DNA of 64,000 bases, taken from Candolleomyces eurysporus. Its lineage: Eukaryota > Basidiomycota > Agaricomycetes > Agaricales > Psathyrellaceae. A program made the translations under genes and the position numbers. Position 1 is the stretch's first letter; each line of letters begins with the position of its first letter. The DNA lies in assembly GCA_027579435.1 (NCBI GenBank), contig JANBPK010001472.1, forward strand, positions 1 through 64,000, read 5' to 3'. The notes under the pieces were generated by a model, which saw nothing but the letters and a program-made list of their open reading frames with translations, did not search any database and was not told where the DNA came from. Below are positions 1 to 11,634 of the stretch, piece by piece.

Positions 1-471
1 GATGATAGGACAGTGTGCCTGTGGGACAGCCAAACAGGAACCCTTCTTGCCACTTTTAAAGGCCATTCTGATTGGGTAGACAGTGTTGCCTTCTCACCTG
101 ATGGGCAAAGGCTGGCATCTGCATCTTATAGGAGAGTGTGCCTGTGGGACAGCCAAGCAGGAACCCTTCTTGCCACTATTGAGTGTGGACCCCTTTCCAT
201 GGGTTTTGCAGATTCTTCCACATTCTATGCAAATATTACAAAAGGCTACCCCCCTGTTTCTGGATTGGTCAGAGTCAAACTGACTGACCACCCTTTGTCA
301 TCAACTGTGGTTCCAATTTGCTGGTTTCCTTCATCCTGGCAGGTTACCAGTGTATCCTTTGACTCTACATGTTCATCTGTAGCTATTGGATGTAAAACTG
401 GCAGTGTCTATATTCTTGACATTTCTCAAGTGTTGAAGAATCATGATGAATCCAAAATTTCTCACATTTAG
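1..471 (+). CDS. WD40 repeat protein, C-terminal part (5' end outside window)
   Basis: The frame is open from base 1 to a TAG at 469-471, so the gene begins upstream of the window. A WD40 blade is plain: GHSDWVDSVAFSPDGQRLAS followed by a CLWD strand end. A second, nearly identical CLWD segment lies exactly 123 nt (41 codons) earlier, and the two copies of the strand-end sequence are almost the same at DNA level. This fits recently duplicated blades. After them come about 95 residues with one weak blade (VTSVSFDSTCSSVAIGCKTG). In basidiomycetes such C-termini usually belong to NACHT-WD40 or other NLR-like proteins, but the N-terminal half cannot be seen here. It is followed by AT-rich, CpG-poor DNA. 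Confidence 0.8.
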   Translation, partial: DDRTVCLWDSQTGTLLATFKGHSDWVDSVAFSPDGQRLASASYRRVCLWDSQAGTLLATIECGPLSMGFADSSTFYANITKGYPPVSGLVRVKLTDHPLSSTVVPICWFPSSWQVTSVSFDSTCSSVAIGCKTGSVYILDISQVLKNHDESKISHI

Positions 472-2581
472 ACTCCAAATGTGATTCTTGCTGTTACTTC
501 TCTTGAACTCTTGTATATATAGTATCTCCTGTATGTTCCCATAAATTCACTTTTTTACCCTTTTGTTCATGTTAATGCTGAGCACCTATATCATGGAGTC
601 CACTATTTTTTAGGTCAGGCAGTGGGGTTTTGATATCATTACCTTATTTTCTGCTCAAGGATGTCTGTTCTGCCAAAGGTTGTAAGTAGAGCAGGTTCAG
701 TGTTTCAATTTTGAGTGCATCTAATGAAATTGCCATTAAAGTTGGCATCAGGATTCACAGGGCCTAACTGGTAAAGGTAGTCTGGGATTGGCATTCAGCC
801 AGATGCATTAAGAATCCCCTTTACAGTGTGTTCAACAGCCAAGGTCTGGGAAGGACAAGACTGTGATCTTGTGTTGCTCAGGTTTTATATTCCACCTCAT
901 CTTTCCCAGCTGAAATCACATATTAACTCTCTACCCACCAGTGACTGTCAACATTATAGAAAGAAAATAGAACCAGGTATTGGTGGAGACCATGCCAAGA
1001 TTCTAGCTGTGCAAGTCAGGTGCATCCCTGGACGCTAAATTGGGGTCACCATTTCCTTTCTGGTGGAGCTGCATGAGATGCTAACTGATGACTGAGGGTG
1101 GACAGCCATCCTTGCCCCTGTTGCCAATCTCAAGCTGCTTGGATAGGTATGGTTGCCTTGTCTGGAGTCACCTGCACCTGTTTCCCTGATGCCAACAGTT
1201 GGTCTGGTCATTTCCTTGACTCAGGATTCACACCACTTCAGTTTCTTCTGCTACGTTGGAGTTTATTTCAGCCACCCACCCATACCATCAACTATGGACT
1301 TTGTTGTTGACACCTTGAGCTGCTCTAGCACTCATACTTGATTAATGTGAAACCGCCTGATTTCTAGACCCCTAGTTGTGCCACCTGAGAGTCCTGGCAG
1401 CTGTGTGTAACAGATATATAACTTTCGGAAACCACTTCAGTCAAGCCATTTGACTTTTAGCATGGTGCTGACTAAGGTAGCTTCTCCAGTCAGGGTATAA
1501 TACAACTGGGGTGGCTTCAAGCTGACAGTGAAGTAATTGAGAACAGGGAGACAACCAACACAGACTACACCTCAACCCACACCAACTCAAAGTTGAGCTG
1601 TGCAAGATGAATAGTATGTATGAACCTTCTGTAGTTGTGCCACACCCAAATCAGGGGTGCAAGTATGGAGGGTAGTGTAGAGTATTAAGAATTAACAAGT
1701 TCTTCTCTCTTGTGCACACTAATTCCAAGTAATTGAGGAGTACTTGATAGTCACACAGTCAACTGGTAAGGTTGTATCTTTATTGCTTTGATCTTTCCTT
1801 TAACTTAGTATGATGCCGCATGGGATAGAAGTCACAAAACCAGTCAATTGCAAATGCAAAGTAAACAAAATAAAAACAGCAGTAATTTTCTAGAGAAAAC
1901 TATGCTACAAGAGTCCATTATATATATACTATCTGGAGTCATGCAATCACTGGAGCTTGGTAAATAGGTGTACACAAGATTTAAAAATAAAAAGAGTCCA
2001 AGCCCCAGCTAGAGAGAGAGATAAAGAGATAAAAAGAGGGTATTGGATATGCCAAGGTGCTGCAGCGCCACTCCTGCGCTCATGCTGTGACTATTAATAG
2101 GTTCCTTTTGCCTTTTTGGGTTTGCTGAAGGGGATGCCAAAGTTGATCGAGGGTGGTTGGTCTATAGTTATACCAACTGCCGCCTTGTCATGCCTGTGCT
2201 CGAGTCACATGGGGAGGAGTTGGACCTCTGTCAATTGAATACAGTTATCTTGGCAAGTCCCTTGTGACCGCTTTCCAGGTTATCTCTTTCCATGAACAAC
2301 CTTCCTTTCAGAGTACTTTGAGCTCCTTTCTCATGCCATGCCAGCCATCATACTGTTTGATGTGCTGAAACTGCACCACGCATCTCTTTATGGGCGTAGG
2401 GACTCATCCCACTGCTCTAGCACTGAGTATACTTGATTAATGTGAGGCCACGCAAGAGGGTAAGTACCTTTAGTGCCTAGGAGACCTCCTATATTGCCTG
2501 AGAGCGAAACTGAGTTGCTCAGCTGCAGGGTAGGCTGTTTAATCTGAAGCGGCGCCAACCAGCTAGCTTACTAAACCCTAA

Positions 2582-2855
2582 CACTGCAGTTTTTTTTATG
2601 TGTTTGTTCAATGAGCACATCTTAAGCAAATTGGGTGCAAGGAATGCATTTGTTTACAGTTTGTGTTTGATGTGCCTACATTGGACACATATTGAGCAAA
2701 GTTTTAGTGGTGGCAGAAGGAGGCCAGACACATTCAATGCAAATTTGAATTTGCCTGGGTTGAACATTTGTATTGCAGATTGCAGACAAAGTCAACCCTT
2801 GCATTTGGTTTGCTTAAAATGTGTTCTTTGAACAAACACATCAAAAACCACAGTG
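2582..2855. repeat. MITE-like element with ~45-bp terminal inverted repeats
   Basis: The left end starts CACTGCAG and then reads on through ATGTGTTTGTTCAA. The right end, read on the minus strand, starts CACTGTGG and contains the same ATGTGTTTGTTCAA, and both arms continue to TTAAGCAAA. The arms match over about 45 bp with a few mismatches, and weaker pairing continues inward. Length is 274 bp. The frame open inside it (2598-2831) is a by-product. I see no clear target-site duplication. Confidence 0.7.
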
Positions 2856-3859
2856 TGATAAATCACACTTGGGATGCCAAGGCTCAACTATTCACAGATT
2901 AATTTTGTTCAAGCTCAAGCCTGGGCGTTCAGAACCCGCATTAATGTGAGTATTATGTATAGTATTGTTGGATGAAGGAAGAATCAAATACTCATTACTA
3001 TTTTTACACAATAGAGCGTGTTTACCAGCAGCAGAATGCTCAGTGAAACACCGAAATTCATACTCATAGCTCTTGGGCAACAGCCTGATGACTCATTATG
3101 AAGATCTAATCTCCTTCAAGATTTTTCCTTTCTATTTATCTCTTTATTTTGTTTACATGCAACACAAAGTTCCGTGATCAGCACTTTGGTGGATGCCACA
3201 GGTGCTCATTAACGTTTGCAAACATGGTGCATTCAATTTTATGTCTCAAACTTCACATTTCATGGTTCATACCAGGGTTTCTAGCCCTTTGTCGAGGCGC
3301 TCATGCCATCCATTGGTTTGGCACTCAGCTTGAAGCTCTATGCCTGGTAAAGGTATTCCTGAAAGAAATAGTCATCTGGGGGGAGAACAAAAATGAATTT
3401 TATCTCCAGCATATTTGGCTACCTATAGTCTCACAATACCTTATGGCACAATGTTTTGTATAAAATGTGCTAGTCTTGGCAGACAGGACTATCAAAAACT
3501 TGGCACTGAGGCAAGAGAACAAAAGAAGTGTTGATATGTAGTGTTACAATCCCTTGGACTTGTCTCATGGACTCTCTGGTCTCTGTAGTTCCTACCTCAC
3601 GTACGCCTTGTGTTTGCCTTGTGGTTACCTCATGTATGCTCTATGGACTCATGTATGACCTTATGACCAGTACTTAGTGTTTCAGTAGCACATGTTTTTC
3701 ATTTAGCTTACTCATAGTTTCATTTCGCTGGCTGATACTTTAATATTGCTGACTGATGTTACCATGCCTTTTACATGAGGCATATAGTATATAAGTAGGC
3801 TAGGATAGTCTGTATTCCTTAGCTCATTCTTAATAGAACCTACCTCACCAGATGGGACC

Positions 3860-4388
3860 ATTTTTATGCATAAACCCTGGTCAATCCCACAATCTGTTCA
3901 TGCATAAATCACTGGATAAAATATACTTGCTTCTATGCATGAACAGTGTTTCTAAAAAAGAGCACCTGCCTGCTGGCCTAAATGATTTGTCATCAAAGTG
4001 ACAACCTTGGCACAGCTCCATGCAGAGGGTTTTTGTTTCCCGGGGTTTTTTTAGGACTTAAGATTGGTTTAGGGACTAGGGCAGCTATATCAAGCTTTTT
4101 GGGATAGCCATTTCCAATCCCAGAATGGATGTATCATCCATTCTGTTGAGTTTCAAGTAATTCTTAGGGTTGGTACACAGGGGAGGGGACATAACACAGT
4201 GGAGAACAAAGTAATGTTGCCTTCTATGTTTTTTGGGCATGTCTGTGTTAGCATCAACAGTTAATTTATCAGCAAAGGGTTTAATTAAATTTAGAAGCAG
4301 GGTTCATGCATAAATGACAGCCAAGGGATCATCCTGTTTTTATGCATGAATCTGGCTAGGTTACATCCTTGAATTTATGCATAAAAAT
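3860..4388. repeat. Inverted-repeat element with repeated ATGCATAA/ATGCATGAA motifs
   Basis: Near each end there are three copies of a core TATGCATAA, CATGCATAA or TATGCATGAA motif: about 3863, 3900 and 3933 on the left, and 4309, 4340 and 4373 on the right. When the right end is reversed, the order and spacing agree with the left end, beginning ATTTTTATGCATAAA in both. That gives imperfect arms of about 90 bp around about 340 bp of unrelated DNA. It looks like a non-autonomous transposon with subterminal repeats. Confidence 0.5.
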
Positions 4389-4682
4389 ACTCTCCACCCC
4401 TCGTACGAAAGCCTCGTATAAACTTGAACTTAGTCTTGTAGAAAGCCTCACAAGACCTGAACCAGCATCGCACGCAAACTGGATTACGTGTCAAGAACTT
4501 GAATACGTCTCATTCCTATATCCTTTAGGAGTATCGACGTAACAGTAGAGGGTGAAAACTCAATAGACAAGACCCTCCTGCACTCCCAAGTCTAGACTGA
4601 GCAAATTGTGGGCGCTTAATAATAAAAGCCACTTGGCCGGCAAGCAGCAGGTGGCTCAGGTTTGGGCAGGTAAGGCAGTGGC

Positions 4683-5967
4683 TTAGGCTCTGCAATTCTT
4701 CTTCAGTCTCTTGCCTATCATTGGAGTATTTGGTGTACAATAAATTGGCTCCTGAATCAAATGTTATCTCTACAGTACTACGCCATTAGAAAGAAATGTG
4801 AAGCGCACCTGATCAGGATTGGTCGTTGTTGCAGAGGAATCAAAACCCCACATATTGCCAAAAGTCAGGTGGAGAGTTGGGTTACTCTGGATGCAAGGCA
4901 GATAAATTTAAAGATTTAGATCACCAAGTGAAATAATACTCACCTCTGCTACCTCAGGCTCTTTGGGACTGGTACGCAACGGCTTCAGATTTATATCTTC
5001 AATGGATCGAAGTTTCCGGCGGCAATTCTCCAATTCCAAGGCAAGCTCTGCAACCCTTTTCTCTTCTTTGGCTGCCAGGGCCTCTAGGCAGCAGGACTCA
5101 GCCTCTTGAACAGCCAGCTCCTCTGCCTCCCCTTTCCTTTCTTCCTCTTGTTGAAATTCCCTCAACTTCTCCGCAGCAGTCAAATACGTGCTGTGCAAGC
5201 TCTTAATTCGCTTGAAGTCGGTCGAAAATGTATTTCGCACTTGATCATCGATTGCCTTGGCCAGAGGGTCCGTCTTGACTCCATCACGAATGATGTATAG
5301 GTTAATCGCAACCTTCCAGTCAATTTTCTCCGCGTCCTCTATCGAGATAACAGCCTTGCGAGAGACGAGATCATGACACCCAGATAGTAATCATGCCTCG
5401 ACGTTGTATTCCTTCCCTAGCTGTATTTTCTCGATGGGTTCAAGGTTCAAACCCGATAGCTTCTCAATGGCCTGTTTGCGAAGATCATTGAAAAGCCATC
5501 TGGTAGCTAATTTCAACACAGAAAGCCACTCGTTTTTAGACAAGGCCAAGTTACTGTGCAGGACCCTAATTTACGGCCATTAGCTCTTCGTCAATTAAGA
5601 TAATCAAGAAGTAGAGCCTTACTTGGGGTATACCGCCTTTAAGAAGCTGCGAAACTCGTCAGCGCTAACACCATCGAGCTTAACAGCATTCAGCTGAGAG
5701 TCCTCGGCAGTGTCGTACTCGTGCTCCGAGCCACCATCTCCATCGAGAGCATACTTGCTGGCAAAGTGCTCCGATTTGCTGATAAGTCGGTACTTGGGAA
5801 TGCGAAACAGCCGTCCTCGGGCCTGGACGGTCGTCAACCGATTGCGAATCAGTCACGGTCGATTATGAGATGCAGCAAAGAAAGATTGCACTTACCGAGA
5901 AGGTCACAAAGTCCCAATAGTACTCTTCGTCAAGGTCACAGGGACGACGGGGGGCACATTGAGTCAT
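4683..5967 (-). pseudogene. BTB/POZ domain protein with an in-frame stop
   Basis: Exon 1 (5896-5967) starts MTQCAPRRPCDLDEEYYWDF. A 73-nt intron leads to exon 2 (5623-5822) with ARGRLFRIPKYRL and FRSFLKAVYPK. This is the agaricomycete BTB signature: a 'D..YYWD.V.F' start, then 'LF.IPKYR', then a YP end. A third exon gives LSKNEWLSVLKLATRW and IEKLSGLNLEPIEKIQLGKE, then a charged coiled coil (about 5240-4950). The frame is broken by TGA at 5391-5393, where relatives usually have tryptophan (EYNVEA*LLSGCHDL). One more exon, after an intron ending near 4890, reads SNPTLHLTFGNMWGF. The end is either TAG at 4770 or, after a further intron, TAA at 4683. BTB proteins act as Cullin-3 substrate adaptors. 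It is a recent pseudogene or carries one base error. Confidence 0.75.
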
Positions 5968-7335
5968 CTTTGAGCGATTCGGGGGTATTGATGAGATTTA
6001 GAGTTAGTGGGAGTAGAGTTAGTGGGAGAAGCAGGGTAAGAACGGGAGTTGGTGGGAGCTGCTTTTATATAGGCTCAGAGTGAAGGCGGTGCCCACAATC
6101 ACCCTCGTGGCTGATAGGTTATTAGACGCCGACATTGCTCCTAGCCTTTTCATACTATGCAGAGCGCAGACCTGAGCACCGAGATGTGCAATCAAAAGAG
6201 TAGCATGGGCATTAAAATATAATAGAGGAAAAAGAAATATCTCATACTACTAATACACCCTTGGCGTTCGACCGTCCTCACCCCCTTTTCTGGACTCTGG
6301 TCTTCTGTCCCATCGTCAGCCCATTTGACGTTTCCGATCAACACTCTCCTGTACAATATTAGAAGGGACCTATAACTTGCCCAAATTGTGGAGAGTGTCC
6401 GACCAGTCGCGTCGAACCCTGCCTATTCGAGAAATATCCGGCTTCCTTGACAGATGGTGTAGGTCTTCGAATATACCCAAAATTTGGTATTGCACGCTGA
6501 CCCTGATACACTTCACTATTCCCTCTATCTCTCCGTCTCCCAACTATCCTTCAGTGTTCAGAAGCATTCACGGCACGGACAGCCTGCCGCACACCCAGAG
6601 GGGAGGACCCAGCTCGAAAATCGCCTCTCTCGTCGTAACGTTCCACCATTGCAACTCTCAGATGCAAGTCGATCAAGCAGGGGAACGTCTCCGCGACAAA
6701 TTGACTCAGAAGCCAAATTGGCGCAACGTTTTGATTTGACAAATGTTGAACAGTGCACAAGGTTCGAGACTCCGATGGTTTATTCACTGGGTATATTGCC
6801 GATTATTTGGTGTAACCCTCGAGCCTTCTCATCAACTGGCCATATAGCGTGTTATTAGCAGAAGAATGCTCAGTGAAACGCCAAAATTTATGTTTCGTAG
6901 CTCTTGGAAAACGGCCTGACTGCATCGGTCGTTCAACCTCGAGGTGTCGACGTCAACGACATTCGTAGCTACTCCAGGGAAAATAGCTAATATACTAATG
7001 ATTGCCCCTAATCCGTTAACGACACCCCCTGACATCGGTTTCATCGCTTCGCATCCGACACCACTTGTGAAAAAGGCCCCCACTGCGCGCTTACCTTTGA
7101 CCTCGGCATGAGGCGCTTTTCTTTGGGGCTCCGGCGCTTCTACAGGTCTCCTTCCTCCACGGGCAGGAGTTGGGCACCTTTGGCGCCAAGTGCCAGTGGG
7201 TGCATGACTTCCTGTTTCTGACCTTGGGGTTCCGTCTCTGTCGAACGAGAGCGGTAGAGCGGAAGACGGAGATGGCGTACATGACAGGTGGTTGAGATAT
7301 TTAGGTACATTGAATAGGCTGGCTATCCGTCAGCA
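5968..7335. other. Intergenic region between BTB and F-box genes, no assigned gene
   Basis: Several overlapping frames of 60-125 codons are open on both strands (for example 6484-6858 + and 6832-7083 -), but none shows a family I know, and their spans contradict each other. 6842-6925 is a diverged copy of the sequence at 3012-3088 in the CpG-poor zone. The minus strand at 7091-7282 encodes a basic, Arg-rich stretch without a recognisable domain. Confidence 0.4.
6842..6925. repeat. Dispersed repeat shared with 3012-3088
   Basis: AGAATGCTCAGTGAAAC and TAGCTCTTGG occur at both places in the same order and spacing. The copies match over about 75-80 bp with scattered, mostly transition-type differences. 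The other copy lies inside the CpG-poor block; this one is CpG-normal. Confidence 0.6.
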
Positions 7336-9083
7336 TTACAATAGATAATCAACAACGAATGCCTTCCTTTCCCAACTTGGATTCTGGGTTACACACACCG
7401 ATCTACCAGACACGGTGCAGAGAGATATCTCCTTCACCTTATCAAACGACGTGGACGAGTGGANGGGGGGTAAGCATCACAGTCGGGGCTCTCTCTGTGC
7501 TAGTCTGGGGTGCATCGGTACCGTCATCGCCTGCATTACTCGGCATTGTCACCGAATAAATGCAATCTAGGCAGTCGGGATACAATTGTCCCTGGGGCGT
7601 CATGGATCCCGCGTGTACCATGGTGGTCGAGGTAACTCCGAAGCCAATGTCTCGAATCGGGCCAGGAAGACGAATTGGAATCACGTTGTGTAGAACGCCT
7701 CGTGGAAACGAAAAGGAGGCCAATAGATCGAGCCTCATGTCCGCTAGTCGTCCTGGGTTAGAATCATCCCAAATCGCACTGAGTTGGTAGCGAAAGGCAC
7801 GGATCGGATCGACCGGAGCCTGAGTTCGGGAGGCGGAGCATAGGAAGACATCAAACGCGAACGGGAGATTGGTGGTGTATTGTGGGCTCGGGAACACAAC
7901 TCGACCCTCAGTGCCTCGTGGGATGCTCAAATTGAGCGGGATCGTGATGTCGGGAGGACCTTGAATACGGGGATGCTGGCCTCCGAGAGTACGAAGCCTT
8001 GGAGAAGGGACAGGCGAGCCGATGGAAGGAATTTTCCAAACGAGTATTGCTGAATCACGAGTATGGATGTGAATGAGAACGCCGTCGGTTGCAATAATCT
8101 TGAGAGCCCCCCAGATAGAGCTGCATATCAGGTAAGATTCCAAATGGGATAATCAAGCAACACACCGTGTGTGAAAGAACCACCATGGGACCAACCAAGT
8201 AACGATTCGTGACGAAATTCCAAATGATGCTTTCACCGCAGGACAAAAGGAGCATATCTCCCACAATCGATACCATCCACGCAAATGAGGTGTCATAGAG
8301 CCTCATTTTGCCGATCTGCTGGAAATGTGGGTTCTGAGATCCTGGATGAATTTCGAATACTTTCACTCTGAGGGACAGTTGGAATCGTTCATCAGTAAGC
8401 GTTTGTTCAGTAAAGTGTCAGACCACGTACAGACAATCCGCCGCAACTGCTACTCTCAACCGGTCATCTTCCATCACGGAAAAAGTCAGGTCGGAGATGA
8501 AATATTCGCGCATATTTGGTTCAGGGAATGAGGCCTGAGCGATGACACTAGGATGGGCTATGGTTCCAACTGGTCCAAGATCCAGCATAGTGACGTGGTT
8601 TTCGTTCGCCGTGAGCAAGTATCTCCCTCCAGGAATCAATAGGCAGCGATGCCCTCGCGATTGCGTGACGCTAGTAATTGGGACCTTCGACCTCGGGCTC
8701 AACATGGTCAATTCAGCATTGCCCCCCAAGTTGTTGACGTCTTTAGCATGCGCCCGAACCAGGGTGGTCCACCGATAAGAGCCTGTTGCGATGTGCCGAA
8801 GCTGCGAGAGGTCTAACTCGTCGATGGGAAACGATGGGAAGTACAGCCCCTTTTGGTGGCAAAATGAACGAAGAATGGTGACCCATGTACGTCGGAGAGC
8901 AAGAGACTGGTGAGTCGTCCGACAGGTCTTTGCCGATCATGAGTATCACAAACACATTTTCAACGTGTTGCCGATACACACCTGCCCAAGGGATACGATA
9001 TCCTGGTAGGATAGGTATACTGTGATATGATCCCAGAGTTCGAACAGAGTCTCTTCGTTTAGGATGCCGCTGGAGTTGGACAT
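7336..9083 (-). CDS. F-box-like / propeller-like protein, family copy 1
   Basis: Four exons: 8982-9083, 8431-8927, 8166-8367 and 7336-8098, with intron phases 0, 2 and 0. The product is 520 aa if the N at 7464 is treated as a spurious base. With the N counted, the frame ends early. Without it, the end reads EISLCTVSGR then FVVDYLL, matching the C-termini of its relatives (DYLA). The N-terminus (LFELWDHITVYLSYQDIVSL) is an F-box-like helix set. Later segments (CLLIPGGRYLLTANENHVTM then LDLGPVG; WNFVTNRYLVGP; AILVWKIP) resemble blades of a beta-propeller. It probably acts as an SCF ubiquitin-ligase adaptor, but the substrate is unknown. It lies in tandem with the next copy at 9463-11211. Confidence 0.8.
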
Positions 9084-9462
9084 TGTATGGCGTGGCTTTG
9101 ATCGACAATGATCGGGAAGGGAAGCTTCGGGTGAGAGATCCTCAAGTACGTCAAAGAATTCAGGAACTGAGGTGTTGGCACACTTACCCTATATACTGCA
9201 ACGAGTGGCCTCGTCAAACGAATGGTGAGTGGGTTGGGAGGGACTGGTCGGGAGGCAAAGTCGGAAATTATAATGAATTACGAATTTGCCCCTGTTAGGA
9301 TCGGAGGCTCTTAGCCTGGAGTCAAGCAAAGCACGCATATATAAATGAAACGTGTCGTGAGCAAAATCAGTTGGGTAAAACGTAACATGGAAATACTAGT
9401 AGGTACAAGAATTACGACAGGAAACGAATCTAACCATAAGCTCTTCTAATATCTTCCTGGTC
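9084..9462. promoter_or_regulatory. Intergenic region between F-box copies 1 and 2
   Basis: 379 bp between two genes on the same strand: upstream of copy 1 and downstream of copy 2. A TATATAA sequence occurs near 9338 but no regulatory element can be assigned with confidence. I see no gene. Confidence 0.3.
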
Positions 9463-11211
9463 TCAAGCTAGATAATCGACAACAAACTCCTTTCTGACCC
9501 CATCGGGCAATTCAAGTTTCGCCATGTATAAGACCCTCCCAGTCGCCGTACACAACGATATCCCTTCCACGCCCACTCCGTACGAGTGAAGGTGCGTAAC
9601 TATCGCATTCGCCCTCTTTCCCGTACCCTGAGCGTCAATGTGGGGGTCTTCTTCACCACTTTCATCCGGCAAGACAACCGAATAGATACTATCCTTGAAT
9701 AGGAACGGGTAATCTCCGTTCTGCAAAAAAATCAGAGAACGAATCATAGCGGACGACGGGAGCCCAATTTGGAGATCAGCGGGCCCCGGGTAGCCCTTCG
9801 GGAAGAATTTCTGGTCGGGAGCGTATGGCGGAAATGAGAACGTCGCCAACTGGTCGAGCTTCATATCAACCAGCCGCCGAGGGTTCTGTTTCCATACAGC
9901 GTCAAGTCTGTAGCGATAAGCTATAGTGGGCTGGGTCACATCGACGTTGACATCAAAGCAGGCGAACACGTCGAATGTGAGAGGGAGAGCGGTTGCATGC
10001 AGAGAGCTGGAGGGAAGTATGTATCGAAGACGAGCTTGACTTGAGACTGTACAGTTGAGCGGGATGATGAAATCAGGGACAGCACCTTGGATGCGGGGGT
10101 GGCTTCGTCGTAAGGAGGGCAGAATGGTGGACGGTACAGCTTCAGACTGATCATCCCAAGACGGGATACGCCACACGTCCAACGATGCACTAACCCTATT
10201 GAAGTGGATGCACAGATCTTCGGTACAGATGACCTAGTTCGTTTGGACGAGTTCAGCACCCTCGTACACCTACACCGTCTTTTAAAAACGCACCTCATCT
10301 GCACGTCCACGCTTGGGCCCCAAGATATACCTTCCAGTGGCGAAATTCCAACACACTATGGTTTCAGCCCATTTCATGAACAACCTATCCCCGAGGATCG
10401 AGAGTCTCCAACAAATCCCGACATCGAAGAGGCTGATCTTTCCCAACTCCTGGAAGCGTGGCTCGACGCTGGTAGGGAAAATGTCGTAGACCTTCGCCCT
10501 AGAAAAAAGGAAACCGTGTTGAGTTCAACATCATGGCGACTTTTCAATAGCTTTACTTACAAAACGTCAGCGGCGACTGCAATCCTCAACCCATCGTTCT
10601 CAATCAATCGGAAGGTAAGATCGCAAATGTCGAAATCGGGGACATGTGGCTCCAGCAGCGAGACCTTATCGACAACGGTGGGGCGGACCTGGGTCCCAAC
10701 ATAACCCAGGTCCAGTAGAATGAGGTTGTGGTGATCGGCAGTGACCAGGTACCGACCCCCAGGAATCAGGATATGCCGTTTGTCATTTGGCGGCTCCGGT
10801 CCGGGAAGGAAGACTTTCGAAACGTGTGGCAATTCCGTCGTATTCGAATGATCCTCGTGGCTCTTCTTTCCGTTTTCTTTGAGAAGGCAACCCCAGCGGT
10901 AGGTGCCTTTCGCCGCGTTTTGAAGTTGAGCAACGTCCATATCAGCGGCTGGATACGATGGGAGGTAGACTCCTTTCTCGACACACAGAGATTTCAAAAT
11001 AGCTATCCATGTGCTTCTCAGAGAAAGGAATTCTTGCAGAGCACGACAAACCTATGCGAAGCATGATCAGATTCCGGATACACGGTCCACGCGGGGCGTC
11101 ACATACCTGGCCGAGCGACAAGATGTCCCTGTAGGGGAGGTGGACCATGATTTGGTCCCATAGCTCGGTGAGGACGTCTCTAGGGACACCGATCTTTTCA
11201 ACTTTAGACAT
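9463..11211 (-). CDS. F-box-like / propeller-like protein, family copy 2
   Basis: Four exons join without error: 11107-11211, 10561-11051, 10294-10498 and 9463-10233, giving 523 aa with intron phases 0, 2 and 0. The N-terminus LTELWDQIMVHLPYRDILSL is an F-box-like motif. It is followed by VCRALQEFLSLRSTW, then ILIPGGRYLVTADHHNLILL with LDLGYVG, ILGDRLFMKW, CWNFATGRYILGP, and the end EFVVDYLA. Those W/L-D/W strand ends are like propeller blades, though this is not a canonical WD40. The function is inferred to be an SCF-type E3 adaptor. Identity with its neighbours is moderate at protein level, with the exon plan conserved, so this is an old duplication. Confidence 0.82.
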
Positions 11212-11634
11212 CGTCCTTTGTGGTCGAGATTCCTTTGTTCGAGGGGAGGAGACTTTTACTGTGAGGAACGGGACGACGGGTTCAGATGAAAGAAGCTCGG
11301 ACTGGTAAGGGCAACAAAATCTGACCTCAGAGGCCTTTCGTTAGGATGGATAGGACACCGAGCTGAGACAGTAGGTGAAAGTGAATGATATAGAATGAAA
11401 GGGCTGGACGCGCCAATTACATCCGCTCGCCCTGTCAGATATTTAGCCTTGTTAGAACTGGTGGATTTAGACGTCAAGGTTCTGACTTACAATAGTCAAT
11501 AATGGAAACATGGCGAGTGAACAATAGACCTTGGCGGAATAAAATTATTACATGCGAGGCAGCATTGTGGTAAAGTACATGGTGAACTAATCGGGTCGTA
11601 AGCTAAAGGGTGAGTACTAAGAACAAAGTCACGA
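11212..11634. other. Intergenic region, F-box copy 2 promoter side
   Basis: 423 bp between the start of the F-box gene and the 3' end of the SDR gene. No gene or repeat recognised; the open frame at 11256-11477 has no family signature. Confidence 0.3.

Larger units (their letters stand above)
472..4390. other. AT-rich, CpG-poor gene-free stretch
   Basis: About 3.9 kb without a convincing gene: reading frames are short and show no recognisable domain. The DNA is AT-rich and CG dinucleotides are rare compared with everything after about 4.39 kb, where they become common. It contains two inverted-repeat elements (2582-2855 and 3860-4388). It also has a direct repeat of about 33 bp (around 1320-1352 and 2412-2447, sharing ACTTGATTAATGTGA) and a 75-bp sequence that recurs at 6842-6925. 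The picture suggests old, methylated and mutated transposon-derived DNA. Confidence 0.6.

Noticed and set aside
2598..2831. 77-codon frame
   Set aside because: It lies wholly inside a terminal-inverted-repeat element and has no protein features.
3540..3860. Possible solo LTR (TGTTACA start, TATATAAG box near 3789)
   Set aside because: No matching second LTR, primer-binding site, defined end or target duplication could be found.
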